This document shows, piece after piece, positions 1-5,437 of a DNA stretch of 6,567 bases. The first letter of the stretch is position 1. Every line of letters starts with the position of its first letter. Source of the DNA: JAAETI01 sp964195945 (GTDB lineage Bacteria > Actinomycetota > Acidimicrobiia > Spongiisociales > UBA5794); NCBI GenBank assembly GCA_964195945.1, contig CAXMRC010000077.1:1-6567 (forward strand), written 5' to 3'. A program made the position numbers and the translations under genes. The notes under the pieces were generated by a model. It saw only the letters and a program-made list of their open reading frames with translations. It made no database searches and was not told the origin of the DNA.

Positions 1-221
1 GCCCACCTGGTGTGCCCGATACCGATCGAGCCTTCCAATGGCGAGCGGTCGAGAAGATCGGCAAGGCGATCGATCTTGCCTTGTGCTTTGCGGACATTGA
101 TGTCGCCGTTGGTTACAGCAACGCCAGCCGAGTCGTAGCCCCGGTACTCGAGACGGCGTAGACCGTCGAGTAGGATCGGAGCAGCCTGTTGTGGGCCGAC
201 ATAGCCCATGATTCCGCACAT
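1..221 (-). CDS. glmS: Glutamine--fructose-6-phosphate aminotransferase (isomerizing), N-terminal part
   Basis: GlmS makes glucosamine-6-phosphate from fructose-6-phosphate and glutamine in the cytoplasm, the first step toward UDP-GlcNAc. Only the first 73 codons are inside the window; the gene runs off the left edge. The protein starts MCGIMGYVG, so Cys2 becomes the N-terminal nucleophile of the class II glutamine amidotransferase domain once Met1 is removed. The motif RRLEYRGYDSAGVA (residues 22-35) and GHTRW (69-73), at the cut end, are typical of GlmS. The ATG at 219-221 is fixed by Cys2 and by a GGAGG ribosome site (229-233) 7 bases upstream. The gene lies downstream of glmM in the same direction, so the two consecutive pathway enzymes are clustered, but they are separated by a 291-base leader. 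Identity is secure; the isomerase domains cannot be seen. Confidence 0.96.
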   Translation of the reverse strand, partial: MCGIMGYVGPQQAAPILLDGLRRLEYRGYDSAGVAVTNGDINVRKAQGKIDRLADLLDRSPLEGSIGIGHTRW

Positions 222-227
222 GCGAGA

Positions 228-250
228 ACCTCCGTGTTGGGACCGGAGGT
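228..250 (-). promoter_or_regulatory. Hairpin sequestering the glmS Shine-Dalgarno sequence
   Basis: Read on the minus strand, ACCTCCG (250-244) can pair perfectly with CGGAGGT (234-228) across a 9-base loop. The 3' arm contains the complete GGAGG ribosome-binding site of glmS, and the start codon lies 6 bases beyond the stem. If this 7-bp, GC-rich stem forms, ribosome access would be reduced, so it could act as a translational switch or a thermosensor-like element. The pairing is seen directly; the regulatory role is inferred. Because GGAGG is a fixed motif, a chance upstream CCTCC is possible. Confidence 0.55.
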
Positions 251-255
251 GTGCT

Positions 256-274
256 GCAAGATCTCGGATCTTGC
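256..274 (-). repeat. Perfect 8-bp inverted repeat with 3-base loop in the glmS leader
   Basis: On the minus strand GCAAGATC is followed by CGA and then GATCTTGC, a perfect hairpin that ends 35 bases before the glmS start codon. It has no U-tract after it, so it is a poor intrinsic terminator. Its position right next to the ribosome-site hairpin suggests a role in leader folding. As DNA, the same symmetry could be a protein-binding palindrome. Confidence 0.6.
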
Positions 275-296
275 TCCACGTCGAGATGGCTTTGTC

Positions 297-315
297 CCCA
301 GGGATCGCTCCCGGG
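297..315 (-). repeat. GNRA-capped hairpin in the glmS leader
   Basis: On the minus strand CCC-GGGA is followed by the tetraloop GCGA, then TCCC, a single bulged T (position 300) and GGG. This gives a 7-bp stem with one bulge and a GNRA loop. GNRA tetraloops are common in folded RNAs and often dock into receptors. Here the loop supports, but does not prove, that the leader acts as RNA. Confidence 0.5.
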
Positions 316-390
316 CTTTTCCGTCTCGTCACGGCCGTGGAAGGCCGAGAGGGCACCCGCCGACTAATCGATAATCCCTCTACCTCGTCA

Positions 391-411
391 CCTCACCGCA
401 TTTTGGTGAGG
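391..411 (-). repeat. Perfect 7-bp hairpin downstream of glmM
   Basis: CCTCACC (minus strand, 411-405) pairs perfectly with GGTGAGG (397-391) across a 7-base loop. It lies about 100 bases after the glmM stop codon. No T-run follows it in the glmM direction, so it is not a classical intrinsic terminator. It may be a U-less terminator, an RNA-processing site, or the first stem of the glmS leader. Confidence 0.4.
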
Positions 412-512
412 GCTGGCGCTGCTGGGTTTCTCCGGTCGGTGTTCAGTTGTGCAGCAAGGCTAACCGAGATGATCAGGTAGCGGATACAAACTGACCTGTG
501 CCCAGTCTCGAT

Positions 513-1832
513 CTAGCTCAAGGAGCTGACGATGACCTCGCCTACCGAGGAAGCGAGATCCTCAGCGATAGTTTCGGTTGTGGCTTCCACCATCACTCGA
601 ACCAGGGGCTCCGTGCCAGAGGCACGCACCAGAATTCGTCCGTCATCACCAAGTGACAGCTCCGCGTCTTGCACCGCATCCCAGATCTCCGTTGACCGTG
701 CGAGCCTGCTCTTGTCAGCGACCTGAATGTTGTGCAACACCTGCGGATACTCTGTGATCACCTTGCGCAGCTCGGTCAGCGGCTTGCCGGTTGCCGCAAG
801 AACCTCAGCCAACCTCACTGCGGTGCGGAGACCATCACCAGTCGTTCCCCGATAGAAAATGATGTGACCCGATTGTTCGCCCCCGAGAGCGGCCTTGACC
901 CGACGCATCCCTTCGTACACGTAACGATCGCCAACGGCTGTCTCTTCGATGTCAACATCCAACCGCTCCATAGAGCGGCGGAAACCAAGATTGGCCATCA
1001 CCGTGCTGACCACCACATTGTTGCGCAGGTCGCCATTGGCCTTCATGTGCTTCGCAAAGATCGCCATCAGGACATCACCATTGGCGGTGATCCCGTCTTC
1101 GTCGACCGCGATGAGACGGTCGGCGTCGCCGTCAAAAGACAATCCCACCCGACCGTTCACGAACTTCGACACGTACTCGGGCACGGTCGCTCCGCAGCCG
1201 TCGTTGATGTTGGTGCCGTCGGGTTCTGCCGCATGGACCTCTATCGAAGCACCCAGCCGCTCGAATAGTTGCGGGGCTGCCTGGTATGCAGCGCCGTTGG
1301 CGCAGTCGAGAACAAACTCGAGTCCGCGCAAGCTGTAATCGGAGTTCTTGGCCAGATTCTCGACGTACCTATCAACCGCATCCGGTAGCTGGCTACGGAT
1401 GCCTATCAAGGCCCCATCAGGATGCTTCCACGGTGCCCCACGGCGGTACCGGGACTCGATAACGGCTTCTTGCGCATCGTTGAGCTTGCCGCCGGTGGGT
1501 CCGATGAACTTGATCCCGTTGTCGTGCGCCGGGTTGTGCGAAGCGCTCACCATCACTGCCAGCGGCGCTTCGAGTTGGCGCAGCAGACGAGACACGCCCC
1601 CGACAGGGAGCACACCAACGTCGATCGTGTCAACGCCAACTGAGCTGAAGCCGGCGTGTAGAGCAGTTGTGAACATCGGACCGGAACGCCGAGTATCGCG
1701 TCCGATGACGACAGGGCCCTCGGTGCTCTCTCCAGCCGCGCGGGCCAGGTCAAGCGCCATATCAACCGTTAGATCAGTGTTAGCGCGGCCCCGAATTCCA
1801 TCAGTGCCGAACAGTCGATCGACTCCTGCCAC
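513..1832 (-). CDS. glmM: Phosphoglucosamine mutase
   Basis: GlmM converts glucosamine-6-phosphate to glucosamine-1-phosphate, the step before GlmU in UDP-GlcNAc synthesis; it is cytoplasmic. At 439 residues it has the normal length for the alpha-D-phosphohexomutase family. RLFGTDGIRG (6-15) opens domain 1. The catalytic serine loop is SASHNP (96-101), with Ser98 expected to be phosphorylated. DGDADR (234-239) is the Mg-binding loop, GEQSGH (318-323) the sugar-binding loop and RASGTEPLVRV (403-413) the phosphate-binding loop. The start is GTG at 1830-1832, preceded on the minus strand by AGGGGG at 1839-1844, and it places the first motif at the usual distance. The gene begins 41 bases after rpsI, consistent with one operon. 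One oddity: residues 75-80 read LPVGGV, where the family usually has something close to LPTPGV. Confidence 0.97.
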   Translation of the reverse strand: MAGVDRLFGTDGIRGRANTDLTVDMALDLARAAGESTEGPVVIGRDTRRSGPMFTTALHAGFSSVGVDTIDVGVLPVGGVSRLLRQLEAPLAVMVSASHNPAHDNGIKFIGPTGGKLNDAQEAVIESRYRRGAPWKHPDGALIGIRSQLPDAVDRYVENLAKNSDYSLRGLEFVLDCANGAAYQAAPQLFERLGASIEVHAAEPDGTNINDGCGATVPEYVSKFVNGRVGLSFDGDADRLIAVDEDGITANGDVLMAIFAKHMKANGDLRNNVVVSTVMANLGFRRSMERLDVDIEETAVGDRYVYEGMRRVKAALGGEQSGHIIFYRGTTGDGLRTAVRLAEVLAATGKPLTELRKVITEYPQVLHNIQVADKSRLARSTEIWDAVQDAELSLGDDGRILVRASGTEPLVRVMVEATTETIAEDLASSVGEVIVSSLS

Positions 1833-1873
1833 CGCCAGCCCCCTATCGAAATCGCGGATGCATGCGAGGTGTT

Positions 1874-2269
1874 TTAGCGCTTGGTGAACTGAGGAGCGCG
1901 GCGAGCCTTGCGGAGACCGTACTTCTTGCGCTCAACACGTCGTGCGTCACGAGACAGCATCCCGCCCTTTTTGAGGATGGGGCGACGCTCGATATCGATC
2001 TCAACAAGAGCGCGAGCAATGCCGAGACGCAACGCATCGCTCTGGCCGGTGGTGCCACCGCCCTCGAGCTTGGCGACTACGTCATATTGACCCTCGGCCT
2101 CGACCGCACGAAGCGGCTCTAGTACCCGTTGCCGAAGTGCAGCGTGGGGGAAATAGACTTCGAGAGAACGGCCTCCGTTGAGTGTCACCTGTCCGGTCCC
2201 TGGGTAGAGACGAACACGGGCGACTGAGCTCTTACGACGGCCTGTAGCTTGAACGAGCGGCTTCGCCAT
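1874..2269 (-). CDS. rpsI: Small ribosomal subunit protein S9 (uS9)
   Basis: S9 is a 30S subunit head protein whose C-terminal tail reaches the P-site tRNA anticodon stem-loop. The 131-residue product is the normal size. Family signatures are ATGRRKSSVARVRL (8-21), GGGTTGQSDALRLGIARAL (70-88) and the basic tail KKYGLRKARRAPQFTKR (115-131), which ends in TKR where many homologues have SKR. The ATG (2267-2269) overlaps the rplM stop codon by one base in the form TGATG, with GGAG four bases upstream inside the rplM end. This indicates translational coupling and equal production of L13 and S9. It is part of the rplM-rpsI-glmM transcription unit. Confidence 0.98.
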   Translation of the reverse strand: MAKPLVQATGRRKSSVARVRLYPGTGQVTLNGGRSLEVYFPHAALRQRVLEPLRAVEAEGQYDVVAKLEGGGTTGQSDALRLGIARALVEIDIERRPILKKGGMLSRDARRVERKKYGLRKARRAPQFTKR

Positions 2270-2727
2270 CAGGCTCCGACCTTTCTAAAATCGAGTGGCT
2301 GTGGGTTCTGCGCCGCATGCGGGTGATCCGGGCCTGCGTAGACTTTGAGCTTGGTGAGGGTCTGACGACCGAGCCGATTCTTTGGCAACATGCCACGGAC
2401 CGCGTTGCGGATGACACGGTCGGGGTAGGTTTCCCGAAGCTCGCGCAGCGTTGAAGAACGCAGACCGCCGGGATAGCCCGAGTGTCGGTAGTAGATCTTT
2501 TCGTCCTCTTTCTTGCCGGTGACCGCGATCTTGTCAGCGTTGATGACCACTACGTAGTCGCCACCGTCGACATGAGGTGCAAATGTTGGCTTGTGCTTGC
2601 CACGTAGCGTCTGGGCTACGTTGGAAGCAAGACGGCCGAGCGGCACATCGCTTGCGTCGACCACAAACCACTCATGGTTCAGGTCGCCGGGCTTTGGCGT
2701 GAAAGTTCTTTGCAGTTTGGGCTTCAT
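2269..2727 (-). CDS. rplM: Large ribosomal subunit protein L13 (uL13)
   Basis: L13 is an early-assembly 50S protein. The 152 residues match the usual bacterial length. Recognisable blocks are WFVVDASDVPLGRLAS (20-35), LRGKHKPTFAPHVDGGDYVV (41-60), YRHSGYPGGLR (80-90), AVRGMLPKNRLGR (109-121) and YAGPDHPHAAQ (130-140). The ATG start is supported by GAGGA (2734-2738) six bases upstream. It is the first gene behind a good promoter at 2790-2819 and is followed by rpsI with a one-base overlap. In E. coli, L13 represses its own operon through the rplM leader. The roughly 55-base leader here could do the same, but I do not see a convincing matching structure. Confidence 0.98.
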   Translation of the reverse strand: MKPKLQRTFTPKPGDLNHEWFVVDASDVPLGRLASNVAQTLRGKHKPTFAPHVDGGDYVVVINADKIAVTGKKEDEKIYYRHSGYPGGLRSSTLRELRETYPDRVIRNAVRGMLPKNRLGRQTLTKLKVYAGPDHPHAAQNPQPLDFRKVGA

Positions 2728-2789
2728 AAACAGTCCTCGGACAAGAAAAGGCGCACATAGAGGAACCCCCGGAACACGGGAGCTTGCGC

Positions 2790-2819
2790 ATGATAAGGCA
2801 TCCGGGCGGCGCGCGCCAA
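2790..2819 (-). promoter_or_regulatory. Predicted sigma-70-type promoter of rplM-rpsI-glmM
   Basis: On the minus strand a -35 box TTGGCG (2819-2814) and a -10 box TATCAT (2795-2790) are separated by 18 bases. The predicted start is near 2783-2785, giving a leader of about 55 bases before the rplM ATG. It lies in the 106-base gap after truA, so the ribosomal-protein genes have their own promoter even if truA read-through adds transcript. Spacing and box quality are good for a housekeeping actinobacterial promoter. Confidence 0.6.
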
Positions 2820-2833
2820 CCCGAATTGGTCGG

Positions 2834-3568
2834 CTATTGGTATTTTACCGAAACCAGCGTCAAACCGTGCGCCCGAGCAGCACCTTTGCCCTGATGCCGG
2901 TCATTGGATTCCAGGATCTCACGCACCGCCTCCGCCTCAATCTTCCGCCTCCCCACCTCGATCGACACCTGGACGAGGGACCGCACCATCTGATGGCAGA
3001 ACGAGCTGGCAGCGACATCGAAGGCCAATAGCCCGTTCCCGCGATCTGTCCACTCGGCCCGATCCAGTCTGCGCTCGGTGCTGCGATTCGGCGCCTTACG
3101 ACAGAAAGCAGCAAAGTCGTGCAAGCCGGTCAAACAAGCGGCACCCTTGTTCATCAGATCAAGGTCGAGAGGCGTCCGATAGTGCAGTGACGTACGTGCC
3201 AGGAACGGATCCGGAACATCGCGGTTGAGAATTAGATATTTATACGCCCGACCGATTGCTGAGAAACGGGCATCAAAACTGTCGGGGACTACCGCGACAC
3301 TGGTGATACTGATCTCGGGGCCAAGTTGACGGTTCAATGACCTGCAGATCATCCCTGTGTCGTACAGAACTGCGGACTGGAAGGACACCACCTGTCCGGT
3401 GGCGTGGACACCACGGTCGGTTCGGCCGGCGACCACTGTCTCCAGCTCGCCGGTCATACGAAACAGGGCAGTTTCTAGTTCACCCTGGACCGTGCGCACC
3501 TGTGGTTGCTTGGCGTAGCCGTGGAAATCGGTTCCGTCGTAGGCGAAATCGATCCGGTACGTGGTCAC
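2834..3568 (-). CDS. truA: tRNA pseudouridine(38-40) synthase
   Basis: TruA isomerises uridines 38-40 in the anticodon stem-loop of many tRNAs. The 244-residue product has the normal bacterial length. It starts YRIDFAYDGTDFHGYAKQ (4-21), and the catalytic aspartate is Asp51 in AGRTDRGVHATGQV (47-60). FDARFSAIGRAYKY (about 98-111) and FCHQMVRSLV (about 190-199) are the other conserved blocks. The start is GTG (3566-3568), overlapping the upstream gene's TGA by four bases (GTGA). I see no good Shine-Dalgarno sequence before it, so translation probably depends on coupling to the upstream gene. The residue after the catalytic Asp is Arg, whereas many bacterial TruA proteins have Ala there. In many actinobacteria rpoA and rplQ lie directly upstream; here a membrane-protein gene does. 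Confidence 0.95.
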   Translation of the reverse strand: MTTYRIDFAYDGTDFHGYAKQPQVRTVQGELETALFRMTGELETVVAGRTDRGVHATGQVVSFQSAVLYDTGMICRSLNRQLGPEISITSVAVVPDSFDARFSAIGRAYKYLILNRDVPDPFLARTSLHYRTPLDLDLMNKGAACLTGLHDFAAFCRKAPNRSTERRLDRAEWTDRGNGLLAFDVAASSFCHQMVRSLVQVSIEVGRRKIEAEAVREILESNDRHQGKGAARAHGLTLVSVKYQ

Positions 3569-4098
3569 GTGATCGGGGAGAAGTTAAAGATGGCATCGAC
3601 GACGAGCAGACCACCGAGGGCGCCGACGGCGACAAGCCAGGCTTTCTCGCGTGGGAGATCGCTCTCGTATTCGATGCCACGGGCGATGACCGCGATGAAC
3701 CAGACGAATCCAAGTGCAAACGGAATCAATCCCGTGCGGTCCATGACGATGGCAACCGCCAGTGTCACAAGGGTCGTCGGGTAGGCGAAGCCGGTGAATC
3801 TGAGATAGTTGGCGTAATCGCCACTCCCCTGGACGACGTACCGGACCAATGCCCATGCGATCCCCGAATAGAGCAACCACTGCACCAGACCTGCCAAAAC
3901 CAGCGAGATGAGCAGACTCCAGGTGCTGATATTGAACAGCGATCCGAGCCCACCGGCGAAGCCGGCAAACATCAGCAATTGGGTTACTCCAACGAGGACA
4001 AGAGCATCACCCGTGGCACGATCGTTGAAAGCCATCCATACAAACGCCTCGCGCTCCAGGCGGATTGTCTGGAGAAACCTTTTCAGCACTTCGCCCAT
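3565..4098 (-). CDS. Small multi-pass membrane protein, Yip1-like
   Basis: This is a 177-residue integral membrane protein of unknown function. A short amphipathic, charged N-terminus (VLKRFLQTIRLEREAF, 4-19) precedes about five hydrophobic segments near 31-51, 60-85, 103-119, 123-141 and 153-172. The layout and the FTGFAYPTTL block (101-110) resemble bacterial Yip1-domain proteins. I infer this from pattern, so the family call is moderate. I chose the ATG at 4096-4098 because GAGAGG (4104-4109) sits five bases before it. An in-frame GTG at 4102-4104 would add two residues but overlaps that ribosome site. The stop overlaps the truA start, which links the two genes. It is divergent from the aldo/keto reductase across 121 bases. 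A possible -10 box TATGCT (4134-4129, minus strand) lies in that gap, without a clear -35. Confidence 0.8.
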   Translation of the reverse strand: MGEVLKRFLQTIRLEREAFVWMAFNDRATGDALVLVGVTQLLMFAGFAGGLGSLFNISTWSLLISLVLAGLVQWLLYSGIAWALVRYVVQGSGDYANYLRFTGFAYPTTLVTLAVAIVMDRTGLIPFALGFVWFIAVIARGIEYESDLPREKAWLVAVGALGGLLVVDAIFNFSPIT

Positions 4099-4219
4099 GG
4101 GCACCTCTCAAAGAACACAGTTCGACGGAGCATAACGCCGCAGGAAACGATATCCGAGAGGGTACCGACGGGTTGGCGGGGCTGAGTTACCCTTGGGCCG
4201 CAAAACACCGGAAGGTACC

Positions 4220-5206
4220 ATGGAGTACGGAACACTGGGAAAGACCGGCTTTCCCGTATCGCGGGTTGGGTTTGGCGGATGGGCAATCGGTGCGGACTGG
4301 GGAGACGTGTCCGAAGCAGATGCGATGGCCACGCTCAATACTGCTCTTGACGAGGGCATATCCTTCTTCGACACCGCCGACGTCTATGGCGACGGCCGTA
4401 GCGAACGTCTCATCGCCCGCCTCCGGCGTGAGCGCCCCTCCGTGCCGTTCACCATTGCCACCAAGGCCGGGCGCCGTCTCAATCCCCATGTTGCATCGGG
4501 ATACACCGCAAAGAACATCGAAGGTTTCATCGATCGCAGCCTCACCAACTTGCAGATCGACAGTCTCGAGTTGCTGCAATTGCACTGTCCGCCAACCGAT
4601 GTCTATTACAACCCTGATCTGTTCGCAGGACTCGACGACATGGTGCGCAGGGGCAAGATCCAGCACTACGGCGTGAGTGTCGAGCGAGTCGAGGAAGCGA
4701 TGAAGGCGATCGAGTACCCGGGCGTGGAGTCGGTACAGATCATCTTCAACATGTTGCGACTACGTCCGTCGGAGCTCTTCTTCCGCCACGCCGCCGACAG
4801 AAACATCGGGGTCATCGTCCGGGTGCCGCTGGCGAGCGGGCTCTTGACCGGAAAGATGAGCAAGACCACGACGTTCACCGACGACGATCACCGGAAGTAC
4901 AACCGTCAAGGTGCGGCGTTCGACGTTGGCGAGACGTTCTCCGGTATCGACTACGAAACCGGTCTTCAGGCTGTCGACGAACTACGGACGCTGGTCCCCG
5001 ATGGCACAACAATGGCCCAGCTCGCCTTGCGGTGGATTCTGATGTTCGATGCAGTGTCTGTTGTCATTCCCGGTGGCAAGAACCCGTCTCAGGTCGCCGA
5101 CAACGCCCGTTCTGCGAATCTGCCGCCGCTGTCTCTCGAGACGATGGCCGCAGTGGCTGATGTCTACGACCGCTACGCCCGGCCCACAGTCCACCATCGT
5201 TGGTAG
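4220..5206 (+). CDS. Aldo/keto reductase
   Basis: This is probably an NADPH-dependent oxidoreductase acting on an aldehyde, ketone or sugar; the true substrate is unknown. The 328-residue (beta/alpha)8 barrel contains the full catalytic tetrad: Asp51 and Tyr56 in FDTADVYG (50-57), Lys82 in ATKAGR (80-85) and His122 in LLQLHCP (118-124). GFGGWAIG (17-24) and the C-terminal IPGGKNPSQVADN (283-295), where the cofactor phosphate usually binds, are also typical. The start is ATG 4220, with GGAAGG (4210-4215) four bases upstream. A TTG at 4193 would add nine residues that match no family feature. The gene begins a plus-strand pair with the FAD enzyme downstream, but the 231-base gap with hairpins argues against tight co-expression. 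The family is certain; the subgroup is not. Confidence 0.93.
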   Translation: MEYGTLGKTGFPVSRVGFGGWAIGADWGDVSEADAMATLNTALDEGISFFDTADVYGDGRSERLIARLRRERPSVPFTIATKAGRRLNPHVASGYTAKNIEGFIDRSLTNLQIDSLELLQLHCPPTDVYYNPDLFAGLDDMVRRGKIQHYGVSVERVEEAMKAIEYPGVESVQIIFNMLRLRPSELFFRHAADRNIGVIVRVPLASGLLTGKMSKTTTFTDDDHRKYNRQGAAFDVGETFSGIDYETGLQAVDELRTLVPDGTTMAQLALRWILMFDAVSVVIPGGKNPSQVADNARSANLPPLSLETMAAVADVYDRYARPTVHHRW

Positions 5207-5209
5207 ACG

Positions 5210-5232
5210 CGGACTCGGCGTTGCCAAGTCCG
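5210..5232 (+). terminator. Hairpin just after the aldo/keto reductase stop, possible U-less terminator
   Basis: CGGACT (5210-5215) pairs with AGTCCG (5227-5232), and inside it GGC (5217-5219) pairs with GCC (5223-5225) across loop GTT. One C-A mismatch (5216/5226) separates the two stem parts. It begins four bases after the TAG. No T-run follows, so it would be a weak or factor-assisted terminator, a form often proposed in actinobacteria. Its 3' arm belongs to the first copy of the 48-bp repeat, and two further hairpins follow. Confidence 0.35.
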
Positions 5233-5315
5233 TTCGCAGTTCACTATGCGAACTGCGGCAGGGCAGCGTTGCCAAGTCCGTTCGCAGTTCACTATGCGAA
5301 CTGCGGCAGGGCAGC
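5218..5315. repeat. Perfect 48-bp tandem duplication with internal inverted repeat
   Basis: Unit 1 (5218-5265) and unit 2 (5266-5313) are identical, and the identity runs two bases further (to 5315). Each unit begins GCGTTGCCAAGTCCG and contains CGCAGTTC, a 7-base loop ACTATGC, and GAACTGCG. The stem arms are 5235-5242/5250-5257 in copy 1 and 5283-5290/5298-5305 in copy 2. The same bases can fold another way, with GTTCGC (5232-5237) paired to GCGAAC (5248-5253). The repeat is non-coding in my view, although 48 is a multiple of three. It could be a duplicated terminator or processing hairpin, a palindromic intergenic element, or a recent slippage or recombination duplication. No transposase is nearby. 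Confidence 0.95.
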
Positions 5316-5373
5316 CGGGCAGGTGTGAACTGTGCTCCGCCCAACTCAAGCGAACCACGCCTCGTTCGTCCCT

Positions 5374-5388
5374 GATCACCGAGTGATC
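5374..5388. promoter_or_regulatory. Palindrome GATCAC-N3-GTGATC, candidate operator
   Basis: A perfect 6+3+6 palindrome is centred at 5381, 57 bases upstream of the start codon of the FAD-dependent oxidoreductase. Its size and symmetry suit a dimeric helix-turn-helix regulator, and its position would suit an activator if transcription begins at the ATG. It could instead be an RNA hairpin, or the tail end of the repeat-rich gap. No regulator gene is visible in the window. Confidence 0.4.
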
Positions 5389-5425
5389 TGCAGCGGGGCA
5401 GCCGAAAAGGTTTGGCGAGGCTCAC

Positions 5426-5431
5426 TATTGT
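5426..5431 (+). promoter_or_regulatory. Candidate -10 box for a leaderless transcript
   Basis: TATTGT fits the TANNNT pattern and ends six bases before the ATG at 5438, so transcription would begin at or near the A of the start codon. No Shine-Dalgarno sequence lies at normal distance before this ATG. Together these fit a leaderless mRNA, common in actinobacteria. A matching -35 at 17-18 bases upstream is not evident. Confidence 0.4.
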
Positions 5432-5437
5432 CGCGGC

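Larger units (their letters stand above)
222..512 (-). promoter_or_regulatory. Structured non-coding leader between glmM and glmS
   Basis: This 291-base gap has no convincing gene on either strand. Transcribed toward glmS it contains, in order: a 7-bp hairpin (411-391); a 6-bp stem AGAGGG/CCCTCT (381-376 with 353-348) around a small CGA/TCG loop; CGGCC/GGCCG (347-343 with 336-332); a GNRA-capped hairpin (315-297); a perfect 8-bp hairpin (274-256); and the ribosome-site hairpin (250-228). The 8-bp hairpin has a competing 5-bp pairing, TCTCG (286-282) with CGAGA (266-262). I see no clear promoter, and no U-tract terminator after glmM, so glmS may be co-transcribed with glmM and this may be an internal leader. 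I do not recognise a known riboswitch class. The glmS ribozyme is known from Firmicutes, and I cannot recognise its core here. Confidence 0.45.

Noticed and set aside
305..322. Minus-strand string near AAAAGCCCGGGAG, reminiscent of the 3' end of the guanidine-I (ykkC) riboswitch
   Set aside because: From memory, the 5' conserved segments of that riboswitch are not recognisable upstream, and the bases instead form the GNRA-capped hairpin. The downstream gene is glmS, not a guanidine-related gene. An Rfam covariance search would settle it.
208..480. Open frame of 90 codons on the plus strand across the glmM-glmS gap
   Set aside because: It begins inside glmS in antisense, has arginine- and proline-rich composition typical of a shadow frame, and has no recognisable motif.
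222..512. glmS ribozyme in the glmS leader
   Set aside because: That ribozyme is known from Firmicutes and cleaves near the 5' end of its leader. I cannot recognise its core here.
2728..2789. L13 autoregulatory hairpin or attenuator in the rplM leader (GCGCA/TGCGC followed by CTTTTC)
   Set aside because: The upstream arm would lie at or before the predicted transcription start, and the loop is very long, so the structure is unlikely to form in the transcript.
3337..4185. Long plus-strand open frame (282 codons) antisense to truA and the Yip1-like gene
   Set aside because: The sense strand encodes clear TruA and a coherent membrane protein, while this frame is charged, low-complexity and motif-free, as expected for an antisense shadow in GC-rich DNA.
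5218..5315. CRISPR array
   Set aside because: There are only two copies and they abut directly with no spacer, and no cas genes are present.
5049..5375. Plus-strand frame in which the 48-bp repeat would encode two identical 16-residue units
   Set aside because: The frame overlaps the aldo/keto reductase out of register, lacks a supported start, and the repeat is better explained by its inverted-repeat structure.
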